Shown here: positions 17,753-24,976 of the stretch, in pieces
Numbering within the stretch: the stretch's first letter is position 1
Layout: every line of letters begins with the position of its first letter
Source: Haloarcula marina
Lineage (GTDB): Archaea > Halobacteriota > Halobacteria > Halobacteriales > Haloarculaceae
DNA length: 64,000 nucleotides
Direction of reading: 5' to 3'
Assembly: GCF_024218775.1 (NCBI RefSeq)
Contig: NZ_CP100404.1
Span: forward strand, 3,100,001 to 3,164,000
Translations under genes and position numbers: made by a program
The notes under the pieces: model-generated
The model's database searches: none
The model's input: the letters and a program-made list of their open reading frames with translations, nothing else
What the model was told of the DNA's origin: nothing

Positions 17753-17764
17753 CGAACGTGTTCG
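17753..17764. promoter_or_regulatory. Shared divergent operator CGAACGTGTTCG
   Basis: Same sequence as the site at 16593, again 38 bp from both divergent start codons (17714 minus, 17803 plus). Confidence 0.75.
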
Positions 17765-17802
17765 GCGACAGTCCCTGTGTGGTGGCGACCCGAATGCTAG
17801 CC

Positions 17803-18357
17803 ATGAGCTTCCTCTCCGGCCTCCGCGGGACCGACGACCAGGGATTCGACGGCTACGACGAGTACCGGCCCGCCAACCTCCCGGACCCCGGCGACTTCCT
17901 CGCGGCGGGCGACGTGTTGACCGGCGACGACCACGCGGCCTTCCACCGCCTGACGCGGGCGCTGTTCGAGGAACGGGGCGTCTACGACGTGACCTTCGGC
18001 TACAACCTCGCGCGCCTCAACCTCGACCACCGTCACCAGGACGCCGGTTTTCGCTACGCGCTCGACCCCGAGGAAGACGGGACGTTGCGGGCGGAGTTCA
18101 CGCCGACGACGGCGTTCTGCCCGCAGAGCGACACCCTGACCGTCGGCGCGTTCCGGGCGTGGAACGGGCTGGCCGACCGCCACGAGTACGACCTCGTTCG
18201 CGTCCGGGTCGCACCCGTCCACCAGCAGTCGGCCGCCATCAACGGGCGACTCGAACGACTCGAACAGGCCTACCGCGAGACCGGAACCGTCCCAGACGAT
18301 ATCGAAGGAGACGGTCCGGAGACCGGCCCCGCGGCGACCGACGACCTCCCGTTCTGA
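17803..18357 (+). CDS. Conserved protein of unknown function in the denitrification regulon
   Basis: Protein of 184 aa, MSFLSGLRGTDDQGFDGYDE at the start. It has one Cys (TAFCPQSDTLTVGAFRAWN) and a following conserved-looking stretch RVRVAPVHQQSAAINGRLER; no signal peptide or membrane helix. I do not recognise a characterised family, though the CPQS segment followed by a hydrophobic helix recalls small Fe-S or assembly-type proteins. The operator 38 bp before ATG 17803 puts it in the regulon. Confidence 0.7.
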   Translation: MSFLSGLRGTDDQGFDGYDEYRPANLPDPGDFLAAGDVLTGDDHAAFHRLTRALFEERGVYDVTFGYNLARLNLDHRHQDAGFRYALDPEEDGTLRAEFTPTTAFCPQSDTLTVGAFRAWNGLADRHEYDLVRVRVAPVHQQSAAINGRLERLEQAYRETGTVPDDIEGDGPETGPAATDDLPF

Positions 18358-18487
18358 AGCGTCGACCGGCGGCCTAACGGCTGGTGGTGCTGGTGACGAT
18401 GAGAACGAGACGCGCCCGGTTCAGGATGGGCGCGGCGAGCGAGACACAGGCATCGGTTCGGTCCCCCGTCTCAGGGGCCAGGGCCGG

Positions 18488-19579
18488 TCAGGGGTCGGGG
18501 TCGAACACCTCGGCGTTTTTCGGCCCTTCGCGGTTGATGATGCCGAGCATCCCCTTGCGGGCGACCCGCGAGAGGGCGTGGTCGACCAGTTTTATCGGGC
18601 CGGGCACTTCGGCGTGGAACTCCGCGACGGCGGCCGACCCCGGCTTGACGGGCGTGGTCTGGACGTACCGGTTTGCGGGGCCGGCCACCGACCCCTGCTG
18701 CCAGACCTTGTCCCAGACGCTCCCGATGGGGTGGAAACTGGAGTCTAAGTTGGGGCCGCCGGTGACGAAGAACACCCGCGCCGTCTCCCCGACTTCGAGG
18801 GTCGGCGCGCCGTAGCGATCCGGCGTGATGGCGTACTTCTCGCCGTTCAGCAAGACGTAGGTGGGGTCCTCGGCGGCCATCGCCTCCATGTCGAAGTCGT
18901 GGTGACCCTCCTCACCGGCCTCGCCGGTCGTGTACAGTTCGTGCTGGCCGAAGTAGAACTCCCGGTCGACCTCGGGGAGGCCCTCCTTGGGTTCGACGAC
19001 GATGAGCCCGAACATCCCGGAGGAGATGTGCATGTCCATGTTCGGGACCGCACAGTGGTAGATGAACGCGCCGGGGTAGGTCGCCTTGAACTTGAACGTC
19101 GCCGTCTCGCCCGGAGCGACCATCGACGCCTCCGCGCCGCCGCCGGTGCCGCGGACGGCGTGGAGGTCGACGTTGTGGGGCATGGAGTTGCTCGACTCGT
19201 TCGTGACCGTCAGTTCGACGGTGTCCCCCTGCCGGACCCGGAGCATCGGGCCGGGAATCTGCTCGTCGAAGGTCATGTAGGTGTAGGTGACGCCGGGTTC
19301 GACCTCGGCGACCACCTCTTGGGTCGTCAGTTCGAAACTGTGGGACGTCGGAGACGAACGGCTGATGGGGTCGGGAATGTCGGTCGGGTCGGCTGCGACA
19401 CGGTCCACGTCGGTGCTCTTTGCGGGATTCATGGCAGGTTCCTGTGGTTCGGTCCGCTGTTCGGTGGTCTGTTCCTCCGCCGAGTCGCCCGGCGCGCCGG
19501 CACAGCCCGCCATCACGGCGGTTCCGGCACCGAGCGCCTGTAGTACACGGCGGCGCGTCGCGGTCGGAATCGTGGACAT
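18488..19579 (-). CDS. nirK: Copper-containing nitrite reductase
   Basis: Protein of 363 aa that reduces nitrite to NO outside the membrane. The N-terminus has RRRVLQALGAGTAVMAGCAG: Tat-type arginines and lipobox, so a lipid-anchored exported enzyme. Two cupredoxin domains follow. Type 1 copper ligands: His135, Cys176, His184, Met189. Type 2 ligands: His140, His175, His283. The proton-relay Asp is Asp138. The CAVPNMDMH spacing is one residue shorter than in bacterial enzymes, as I recall for haloarchaeal NirK. ATG 19579 has a GGAGG ribosome site about 10 nt upstream. No halocyanin donor gene is in the window. Confidence 0.96.
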   Translation of the reverse strand: MSTIPTATRRRVLQALGAGTAVMAGCAGAPGDSAEEQTTEQRTEPQEPAMNPAKSTDVDRVAADPTDIPDPISRSSPTSHSFELTTQEVVAEVEPGVTYTYMTFDEQIPGPMLRVRQGDTVELTVTNESSNSMPHNVDLHAVRGTGGGAEASMVAPGETATFKFKATYPGAFIYHCAVPNMDMHISSGMFGLIVVEPKEGLPEVDREFYFGQHELYTTGEAGEEGHHDFDMEAMAAEDPTYVLLNGEKYAITPDRYGAPTLEVGETARVFFVTGGPNLDSSFHPIGSVWDKVWQQGSVAGPANRYVQTTPVKPGSAAVAEFHAEVPGPIKLVDHALSRVARKGMLGIINREGPKNAEVFDPDP

Positions 19580-19682
19580 CCTGTGTGCCTCCGTACAGAT
19601 GGATGTGAGTGTGGATGACACAAATATCGAGTAGGGCCTTCTCAGCCCCTGAAACGCGTTTTCACGGCATGAGAACCAGTCA

Positions 19683-19694
19683 CGAAGATGTTCG
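19683..19694. promoter_or_regulatory. Operator-like site CGAAGATGTTCG upstream of nirK
   Basis: One mismatch to the palindrome, 103 bp before the nirK ATG in the 244-bp gap between the radical SAM gene and nirK. A TATA-like TTTATA (19702-19707) lies just beyond it. For nirK transcription this TATA would put the palindrome between TATA and start site; a second AT-rich box near 19619-19628 could serve a closer start. Which promoter is used is not clear from sequence. Confidence 0.5.
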
Positions 19695-19823
19695 ACCGGC
19701 CTTTATACGGGCCAGCGGTATCGGCGTGGTTGCCACCGGTCGATTGGGTGGCTACGACGTTCGAGCCGTGCGAGACGGCGAAAATGACTGCCGCCCGCGC
19801 TCGGTGCGGCGGTGGACGGCGAT

Positions 19824-20882
19824 TCAGTCGTCCGCTGGCTGTCGGTCCGTCCCCGGTTCGTACGCACAGAGCGGGTCCTCGGCCAGCGGGTCGCCCGTGT
19901 GGGCGTACGCGCGGGACCGACTCCCACCGCAGACTGCGCGGAACTCGCAGGCCCCGCAGTCCCCGCGGAGGGCACCGTCGTCGCGCAGGGACTCGAACAG
20001 GTCGGCCTCGCGGTAGATGTCCACGACCGACTCCTCGCGGACGGTTCCGGCCGACTCCGGCAGGAACCCCGAGGGGTACACCTCGCCGGTGTGGCTGACG
20101 AACGCGAAGCCCTTGCCAGCCCGGACCCCCTTCCGGCGGCGGAGGCCGTCGCGTTCGCCGTCCGCCCGCTGAGCGGCGACCCGGCGGTAGTGAGGGGCCT
20201 CGGTCGTCTTGACGCCGAAGCGGGCCTCGTCTGCCACGTCGTGGAGCCACTCCATCACCGATTCCGCGCGCTCGGGCGCGACGGGCGTCAGGACCCGTCC
20301 ACGGCCGACGGGGACGAGGAAGAACACGGACCACAGCACCGCCCCGAGGTCGGCGACGAGGTCACGGATGGCCGGTAACTGCTCGACCGTCTCAGCACAG
20401 ACGGTCGTGTTGACCTGCAGTGGGATGCCGCGCTCGCGGGCCGCCTCCGCCGCCCGGACGGTGGCCTCGAAACTCCCGTCCTCGCCCCGGAACGCGTCGT
20501 GGGCCGCCTCGCTCCCGCCGTCGAGAGACAGCGCCAGTCGCCGAAGCCCCGCGTCGTCGAGGTCGGCGAGGGCGTCGGCGGTCAGGGACGTGGTTCCGCT
20601 CGGCGTCAGCGTCATCTGGAGGCCGCGGTCGGTCCCGTAGTCGACCAGTTCGACCACGTCCTCGCGCGCGAGGGGGTCCCCGCCCGAGAGGACGACCAAC
20701 TGCCCCTCGCCGAACTGCCGGGCCTCGTCCAACAGCGCCTTCCCCTCCGTGGTGGTGAGTTCGTCGGGATGCCGTTGGGGATGGGCGTCGGCCCGGCAGT
20801 GCTTGCAGGCCAACTCACAGGCCTGCGTCAGTTCCCAGATGAGTACCAGCGGTCGCTCGTCGTAGTCGATGTCTCCGAACAT
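19824..20882 (-). CDS. Radical SAM/SPASM protein paired with the CGCGG peptide
   Basis: Protein of 352 aa. The radical SAM cluster motif is CELACKHC (Cys22, Cys26, Cys29), then the GGDPLARED glycine motif. The C-terminus carries a SPASM-type cysteine set (CGACEFRAVCGG and a later Cys in EDPLC), giving an auxiliary Fe-S cluster as in peptide-modifying or heme-biosynthesis enzymes of the NirJ/AhbC/PqqE group. ATG at 20882 overlaps the stop of the CGCGG gene by one base (TGATG), so the two are translationally coupled. Peptide maturation is the favoured role because of this partner; a heme-pathway role is the alternative. Confidence 0.88.
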   Translation of the reverse strand: MFGDIDYDERPLVLIWELTQACELACKHCRADAHPQRHPDELTTTEGKALLDEARQFGEGQLVVLSGGDPLAREDVVELVDYGTDRGLQMTLTPSGTTSLTADALADLDDAGLRRLALSLDGGSEAAHDAFRGEDGSFEATVRAAEAARERGIPLQVNTTVCAETVEQLPAIRDLVADLGAVLWSVFFLVPVGRGRVLTPVAPERAESVMEWLHDVADEARFGVKTTEAPHYRRVAAQRADGERDGLRRRKGVRAGKGFAFVSHTGEVYPSGFLPESAGTVREESVVDIYREADLFESLRDDGALRGDCGACEFRAVCGGSRSRAYAHTGDPLAEDPLCAYEPGTDRQPADD

Positions 20883-21178
20883 CAGTGGACGTGTACCCTC
20901 GTGACGTGGCCGCCACAGCCACACTGCTCGACGTACTCGTAATCGATGCGTTCGTCGAACCGCTCGTCGAGGACCGCGTAGAGATACGATTCGGGGTGGC
21001 CGTGGTCCCCGTGGGTCACCAGATTCACGTGGTGGCCCGACGCCGTCTTCGCGACGGCCTCGACGGCCTGTTCGGTCACCAACTGTCGGTCCTCGGCGTG
21101 GTCGGGCGTCTCCAGGTTCGCCGACCACGAGTTCTCGTGGACGTGGTCGGTCAGGGACGCGTCGTCGCTCGTCACCAT
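20882..21178 (-). CDS. CGCGG-family candidate peptide (radical-SAM-modified RiPP type)
   Basis: Protein of 98 aa with CGCGG at residues 86-90, near the C-terminus, in EYVEQCGCGGHVTRVHVH. The body is acidic and His-rich (HENSWSANLETPDH near 14-27; VTHGDHGHPESYLYAVLDER near 54-73). I recall an archaeal family named CGCGG, predicted to be modified by a partner radical SAM enzyme; the companion pseudo-rSAM protein of that system is not in this window. Start ATG 21178 is 38 bp from a perfect operator, so it is regulated with denitrification. Confidence 0.82.
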   Translation of the reverse strand: MVTSDDASLTDHVHENSWSANLETPDHAEDRQLVTEQAVEAVAKTASGHHVNLVTHGDHGHPESYLYAVLDERFDERIDYEYVEQCGCGGHVTRVHVH

Positions 21179-21216
21179 ACCCGACGGTTGCATCGCCGCG
21201 GGCCAGAGTCGTGTCA

Positions 21217-21228
21217 CGAACATGTTCG
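21217..21228. promoter_or_regulatory. Operator CGAACATGTTCG of the CGCGG/radical SAM operon
   Basis: Perfect palindrome lying between the SRPBCC stop codon (21229) and the CGCGG start codon, 38 bp from the latter. Confidence 0.75.
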
Positions 21229-21645
21229 TCACTCTACGCGCTCGGCCAACCAGTCGAACTGCGAGGCTAGCTCCTTTCGGCGCTGGCGACGGACGATGCT
21301 CGAATCGAGCAGTTCGCCGACGACCGAGAGATCCAGCGACTCGTATTCGGTCGTCGCCGTGACCGTCGTCCCGCCGTCGCCGCCCTCGACGTGGTACTCG
21401 GTCCGCATCGACTCGAAGACCCCCTCGCGTTGCTCGTAGACGAGTGCCGCGTCCGCCTCGGACACCACGCGGAGTTCGAGTTCGATGTTGAACAGTCCCA
21501 CCCGGTTCTCGATGTAGAGACTGTCGCCGTCGTACTCGACGGTGTCGAACTCCGCACCGCGCATGAACGCGGCGGTGTCGGCTATCGCGTCGCGCACCGT
21601 CCCGGGGTCTGCCTCGAACTGTCGCGAGACTGTGACACGCTCCAT
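21229..21645 (-). CDS. SRPBCC/polyketide cyclase-like START-fold protein
   Basis: Protein of 138 aa: MERVTVSRQFEADPGTVRDA, then ending ELASQFDWLAERVE. It shows the SRPBCC pattern of alternating strands and a long C-terminal helix, a fold that binds hydrophobic ligands such as lipids, quinones or hemes. The ligand is unknown. Divergent from norZ; the operator at 21737 is 91 bp from its start codon and may serve both. Confidence 0.75.
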   Translation of the reverse strand: MERVTVSRQFEADPGTVRDAIADTAAFMRGAEFDTVEYDGDSLYIENRVGLFNIELELRVVSEADAALVYEQREGVFESMRTEYHVEGGDGGTTVTATTEYESLDLSVVGELLDSSIVRRQRRKELASQFDWLAERVE

Positions 21646-21736
21646 ACGCGACGGTCCGTCGCCCGAGTGGGTAAAACGTCGTCCCCGTTCTCGGCCGCCG
21701 GGAACCGGTCGACCCCGCCGGTAGTCAGCCGATGAC

Positions 21737-21748
21737 CGAACACGTTCG
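21737..21748. promoter_or_regulatory. Operator CGAACACGTTCG between SRPBCC gene and norZ
   Basis: Palindrome 67 bp before the nor ATG (21816), 29 bp further than the 38-bp rule, consistent with a transcript carrying a short leader. Confidence 0.65.
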
Positions 21749-21815
21749 ACCACACTGCCGCCCGCTGGGAACGCCGTCCGTCGTTGAAGCGTGTGGCCCA
21801 TCGACCCCCATCTGT

Positions 21816-24095
21816 ATGCACGTAACCAGGCAGACGCTCGCGCGACTCCTCGTCGTCGCGTTCGTCGTCAACCTCGTCGTGATGGGGGCCGGTGCGGCGC
21901 TGGCCTACGAGAAGGCCCCGCCCATCCCCGACCGTATCGAGGGGCCCGACGGCGCGACCATCGCGACGAGCGAGGACATCCGCACCGGGAAGACCACCTT
22001 CCAGAAGGCCGGGCTGATGAACCACGGCTCTATCCTCGGGAACGGCGCGTACTACGGCGTCGACTACACCGCCGACGCGCTGGACCTGAAAGTCCAGTAC
22101 ATGCGCCAGTACCACGCCCGAGAAGAGTACGGGACCGACTACGACGCGCTCTCGGAGGAACGACAGGCCGCCGTCGCCACCCGCGTCGAACAGCGACTCG
22201 ACCGGACGGCCGACGGCGACGTGGTCCGGTACTCCGCCGCCGAGACGTACGCCCATCGACAGGTCCGCGACGAGTACGTCCAGCGGTACCACGAGGGGAG
22301 CCACGAACGGGGCGTCCCCGAGGGGATGATAGCGAGCGAGGCCGCCGCTCGCCAGTTCGCCGACTTCGCCATGTGGACGGCGTGGTTCTCTCACGCCGAC
22401 CGCCCGGCGGGCGACCACTCCTACACGAACGAGTGGCCGTACGCCCCCGGTGCCGGGAACGACGCCACCGCCGCCGCGATGACGTGGAGCGTCGTCGCGA
22501 TGATCCTGCTGGTGGCGGGTGCGGGCGCGGCCGTCTGGCTCTACCGGGCCGTCGACCTGCCGGAACCGGAAGTCGAGGGCATCGACGTGCCCGCGCCCGA
22601 CGAGGTCGCGCTGTTCCCCGGCCAGCGGGCCGCCACGCGGTTCATCCCCGTCGCGGCGGGCCTGTTCCTGGGGCAGGTCCTGTTAGGGGGCCTGCTCGCG
22701 CACTTCTACGTCGAACGGGCCGCCTTCTTCGGCCTCGGTGAGCTACTGGGCGTGAACGTCCTCCAGTGGCTCCCGTTCGCCATCGCGAAGACGTGGCACA
22801 TCGACCTCGGTATCCTCTGGATAGCGACCCTGTGGCTGGGCGCCGGGCTGTTCCTCCCGCCGCTGTTGACCGGCCGCGAACCCGCCCGGCAGGGCACCTT
22901 CGTCAACGTACTGCTGGGGGCGCTCGTGGTCGTCAGCGTCGGCGGCCTCGCGGGCATCTGGCTCGGCGCGCAGGGGTACTTCGACGGCCAGTTGTGGTGG
23001 ATACTCGGCAACGAGGGGTTAGAGTACCTCGAAGTCGGCCGCCTCTGGCAGGTGGGCCTGCTGGCGGGCTTCCTGCTCTGGGCCGGCCTCGCGTACCGCG
23101 GGTTCAAGCCGCTGTTGGACGACGAACCGAAGTACGGCCTCTCGCACCTCATCCTCTATGCGGGTGGCTCCATCGCGCTGCTGTTCTGTGCCGGGATGCT
23201 GTACACCCCCCAGACCAACATCGCGGTCACGGAGTTCTGGCGCTGGTGGGTCGTCCACATGTGGGTCGAGGGGGCCTTCGAGTTCTTCATCGTCGCCATC
23301 GTCGGCATCACGCTGGTGTCGATGAACCTGCTGAAACGCCAGAGCGCCGCCAAGGCCGTGATGTTCGAGGCGCTGCTGGTGATGGGCACCGGCGTCATCG
23401 GCGTCTCGCATCACTACTGGTGGATAGGCATGCCCGACCTGTGGGTGCCCATCGGGAGCGCCTTCTCGACGCTGGAACTCGTCCCGCTGGTGTTCATCCT
23501 CTACGAGGCCATCAACGAGTACCGCGCCATGGCGACCGGTGGCGAGGGCTTCCCGTACACCCTCCCCTTCATGTTCATCGTCGCCTCCGGCGTCTGGAAC
23601 TTCGTCGGGGCCGGGGTGCTCGGCTTCTTCATCAACCTCCCGCTGGTGAACTACTACGAACACGGCACGTACCTCACCGTCGCACACGCCCACGCGGCGA
23701 TGTTCGGCGCGTTCGGCTTCCTCGCGCTGGGGATGGCGACGTACATGCTCCGCATCAGCGTCGACCCGAGCGAGTGGGACGGGTCGTGGCTCCGCTACGC
23801 GTTCTGGTGTTGGAACGTCGGACTCGCGCTGATGGTGCTCGTCTCGGTGACGCCCGTCGGCTTCCTCCAGTTGGAAACGGCGTTCACGCAGGGGTACGAC
23901 GCCGCCCGGAGCGTCGCCTTCTACGAGCGCCCGCTGGTGGAACTGCTGTTCTGGGCGCGGATGCCCGGTGACACCCTCATCATCCTCGGAACGGCCATCT
24001 TCACCGCCGACGTGGTCCGCAAGCGGTTCGACCTCCGGTCGGTGCTGGCCGAGGAGGACGAACCCGTCTCGGACCCGGTGGTGTCCGACGACTGA
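21816..24095 (+). CDS. norZ: Quinol-dependent nitric oxide reductase, single-subunit (qNOR)
   Basis: Protein of 759 aa, the length of single-chain quinol NORs, reducing NO to N2O in the membrane. An N-terminal helix (LLVVAFVVNLVVMGAGAALA) is followed by an extracytoplasmic domain of about 200 residues (SILGNGAYYGVDYTADALDL), then about 13 membrane helices. Heme and FeB ligands are in HIDLGILWIATLWLG, HMWVEGAFEFFIVAI, SHHYWWIGMPDLW and YLTVAHAHAAMFGAFGFLAL. The start MHVTRQTLARLL at 21816 is preferred; an in-frame upstream start at 21732 would cover the operator. Confidence 0.95.
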   Translation: MHVTRQTLARLLVVAFVVNLVVMGAGAALAYEKAPPIPDRIEGPDGATIATSEDIRTGKTTFQKAGLMNHGSILGNGAYYGVDYTADALDLKVQYMRQYHAREEYGTDYDALSEERQAAVATRVEQRLDRTADGDVVRYSAAETYAHRQVRDEYVQRYHEGSHERGVPEGMIASEAAARQFADFAMWTAWFSHADRPAGDHSYTNEWPYAPGAGNDATAAAMTWSVVAMILLVAGAGAAVWLYRAVDLPEPEVEGIDVPAPDEVALFPGQRAATRFIPVAAGLFLGQVLLGGLLAHFYVERAAFFGLGELLGVNVLQWLPFAIAKTWHIDLGILWIATLWLGAGLFLPPLLTGREPARQGTFVNVLLGALVVVSVGGLAGIWLGAQGYFDGQLWWILGNEGLEYLEVGRLWQVGLLAGFLLWAGLAYRGFKPLLDDEPKYGLSHLILYAGGSIALLFCAGMLYTPQTNIAVTEFWRWWVVHMWVEGAFEFFIVAIVGITLVSMNLLKRQSAAKAVMFEALLVMGTGVIGVSHHYWWIGMPDLWVPIGSAFSTLELVPLVFILYEAINEYRAMATGGEGFPYTLPFMFIVASGVWNFVGAGVLGFFINLPLVNYYEHGTYLTVAHAHAAMFGAFGFLALGMATYMLRISVDPSEWDGSWLRYAFWCWNVGLALMVLVSVTPVGFLQLETAFTQGYDAARSVAFYERPLVELLFWARMPGDTLIILGTAIFTADVVRKRFDLRSVLAEEDEPVSDPVVSDD

Positions 24096-24267
24096 GGGGC
24101 GCAGACGGGAAGCCACTCGATAACCGATAAGCGTCCGGTTACCGTCGCCGTAGCAACCGATTTACGTCTCTCAGTCGACGCGCCAGTTGTCCGCCATCCA
24201 GCGGCGCAGGGCCGACGCCCCCGAGTAGGCGACGTATAGTGATGTATCGCTGTTCGAACAACGTGGT

Positions 24268-24915
24268 ATGCATCCGTACGTCAGTACAGTCGGTAAGTGG
24301 ATGCTCGCCACGGCCGACAAACTCGGCATCGCCACCCCCGACCACATCTACGGGTTCGGCGACCGCTGGCTTCGCTTGGTGTCGTTCACGCCGACCGAAG
24401 AGGCCCACGCCATCGCCGACGTCCTCTACGAAATGTACGAACCGGACTCCGTGATAGACTTCGGGTGTGGACTCGGCCGGTATCTCACCGGGTTCCAAGC
24501 CCACGGTGCCACCGTCCACGGCGTCGAGGGCTTCTCGGAGGCCCGAGACCACGCCGAGATACCGGACGCCGCCCTCACTATCCACGACCTCCGCGAACCG
24601 CTGGAACTGGACGCACGGTACGATTTGGCGCTGTGTATCGAAACCGCCGAACACATCCCGGCCCGGTTCGCCGACACCCTCGTCGACACCCTCACGGCCG
24701 CGGCACCGCGGGTGGTCTTCACCGCCGCCCCGCCCGGACACAAGGGGACCCACCACGTGAACGAAGCCCCCCGAGAGTACTGGATAGAGAAGTTCGAATC
24801 GCGGGGGTTCTCCTACGCCGCCGAGGAGGCCGACCGACTCCAACAATCGGTGGGTTCCAAGATAGACGACGCGGAGTGGGTCGCCGACCGGCCCTTCGTC
24901 TTCGTCGAGCGATAA
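24268..24915 (+). CDS. Class I SAM-dependent methyltransferase
   Basis: Protein of 215 aa. SAM-binding motif I is SVIDFGCGLGRYLTGFQAHG near residue 60; DLALCIETAEHIPARFAD is motif II/III; VVFTAAPPGHKGTHHVNEAP follows. The N-terminal 45 residues are specific. The substrate is unknown. The gene is 172 bp from norZ with no operator, so it is probably outside the regulon. Confidence 0.85.
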   Translation: MHPYVSTVGKWMLATADKLGIATPDHIYGFGDRWLRLVSFTPTEEAHAIADVLYEMYEPDSVIDFGCGLGRYLTGFQAHGATVHGVEGFSEARDHAEIPDAALTIHDLREPLELDARYDLALCIETAEHIPARFADTLVDTLTAAAPRVVFTAAPPGHKGTHHVNEAPREYWIEKFESRGFSYAAEEADRLQQSVGSKIDDAEWVADRPFVFVER

Positions 24916-24976
24916 GCGCCGACGGAAACGGGTCGAACCCGAACCCTCTTGCTTTGCTGGCCCCACAGTCCGACAA

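Noticed and set aside
24177..24268. Minus-strand frame ending SLYVAYSGASALRRWMADNW-RVD just before the methyltransferase gene
   Set aside because: The tail looks protein-like, but no start codon is found in frame without running deep into the methyltransferase; at most a remnant.
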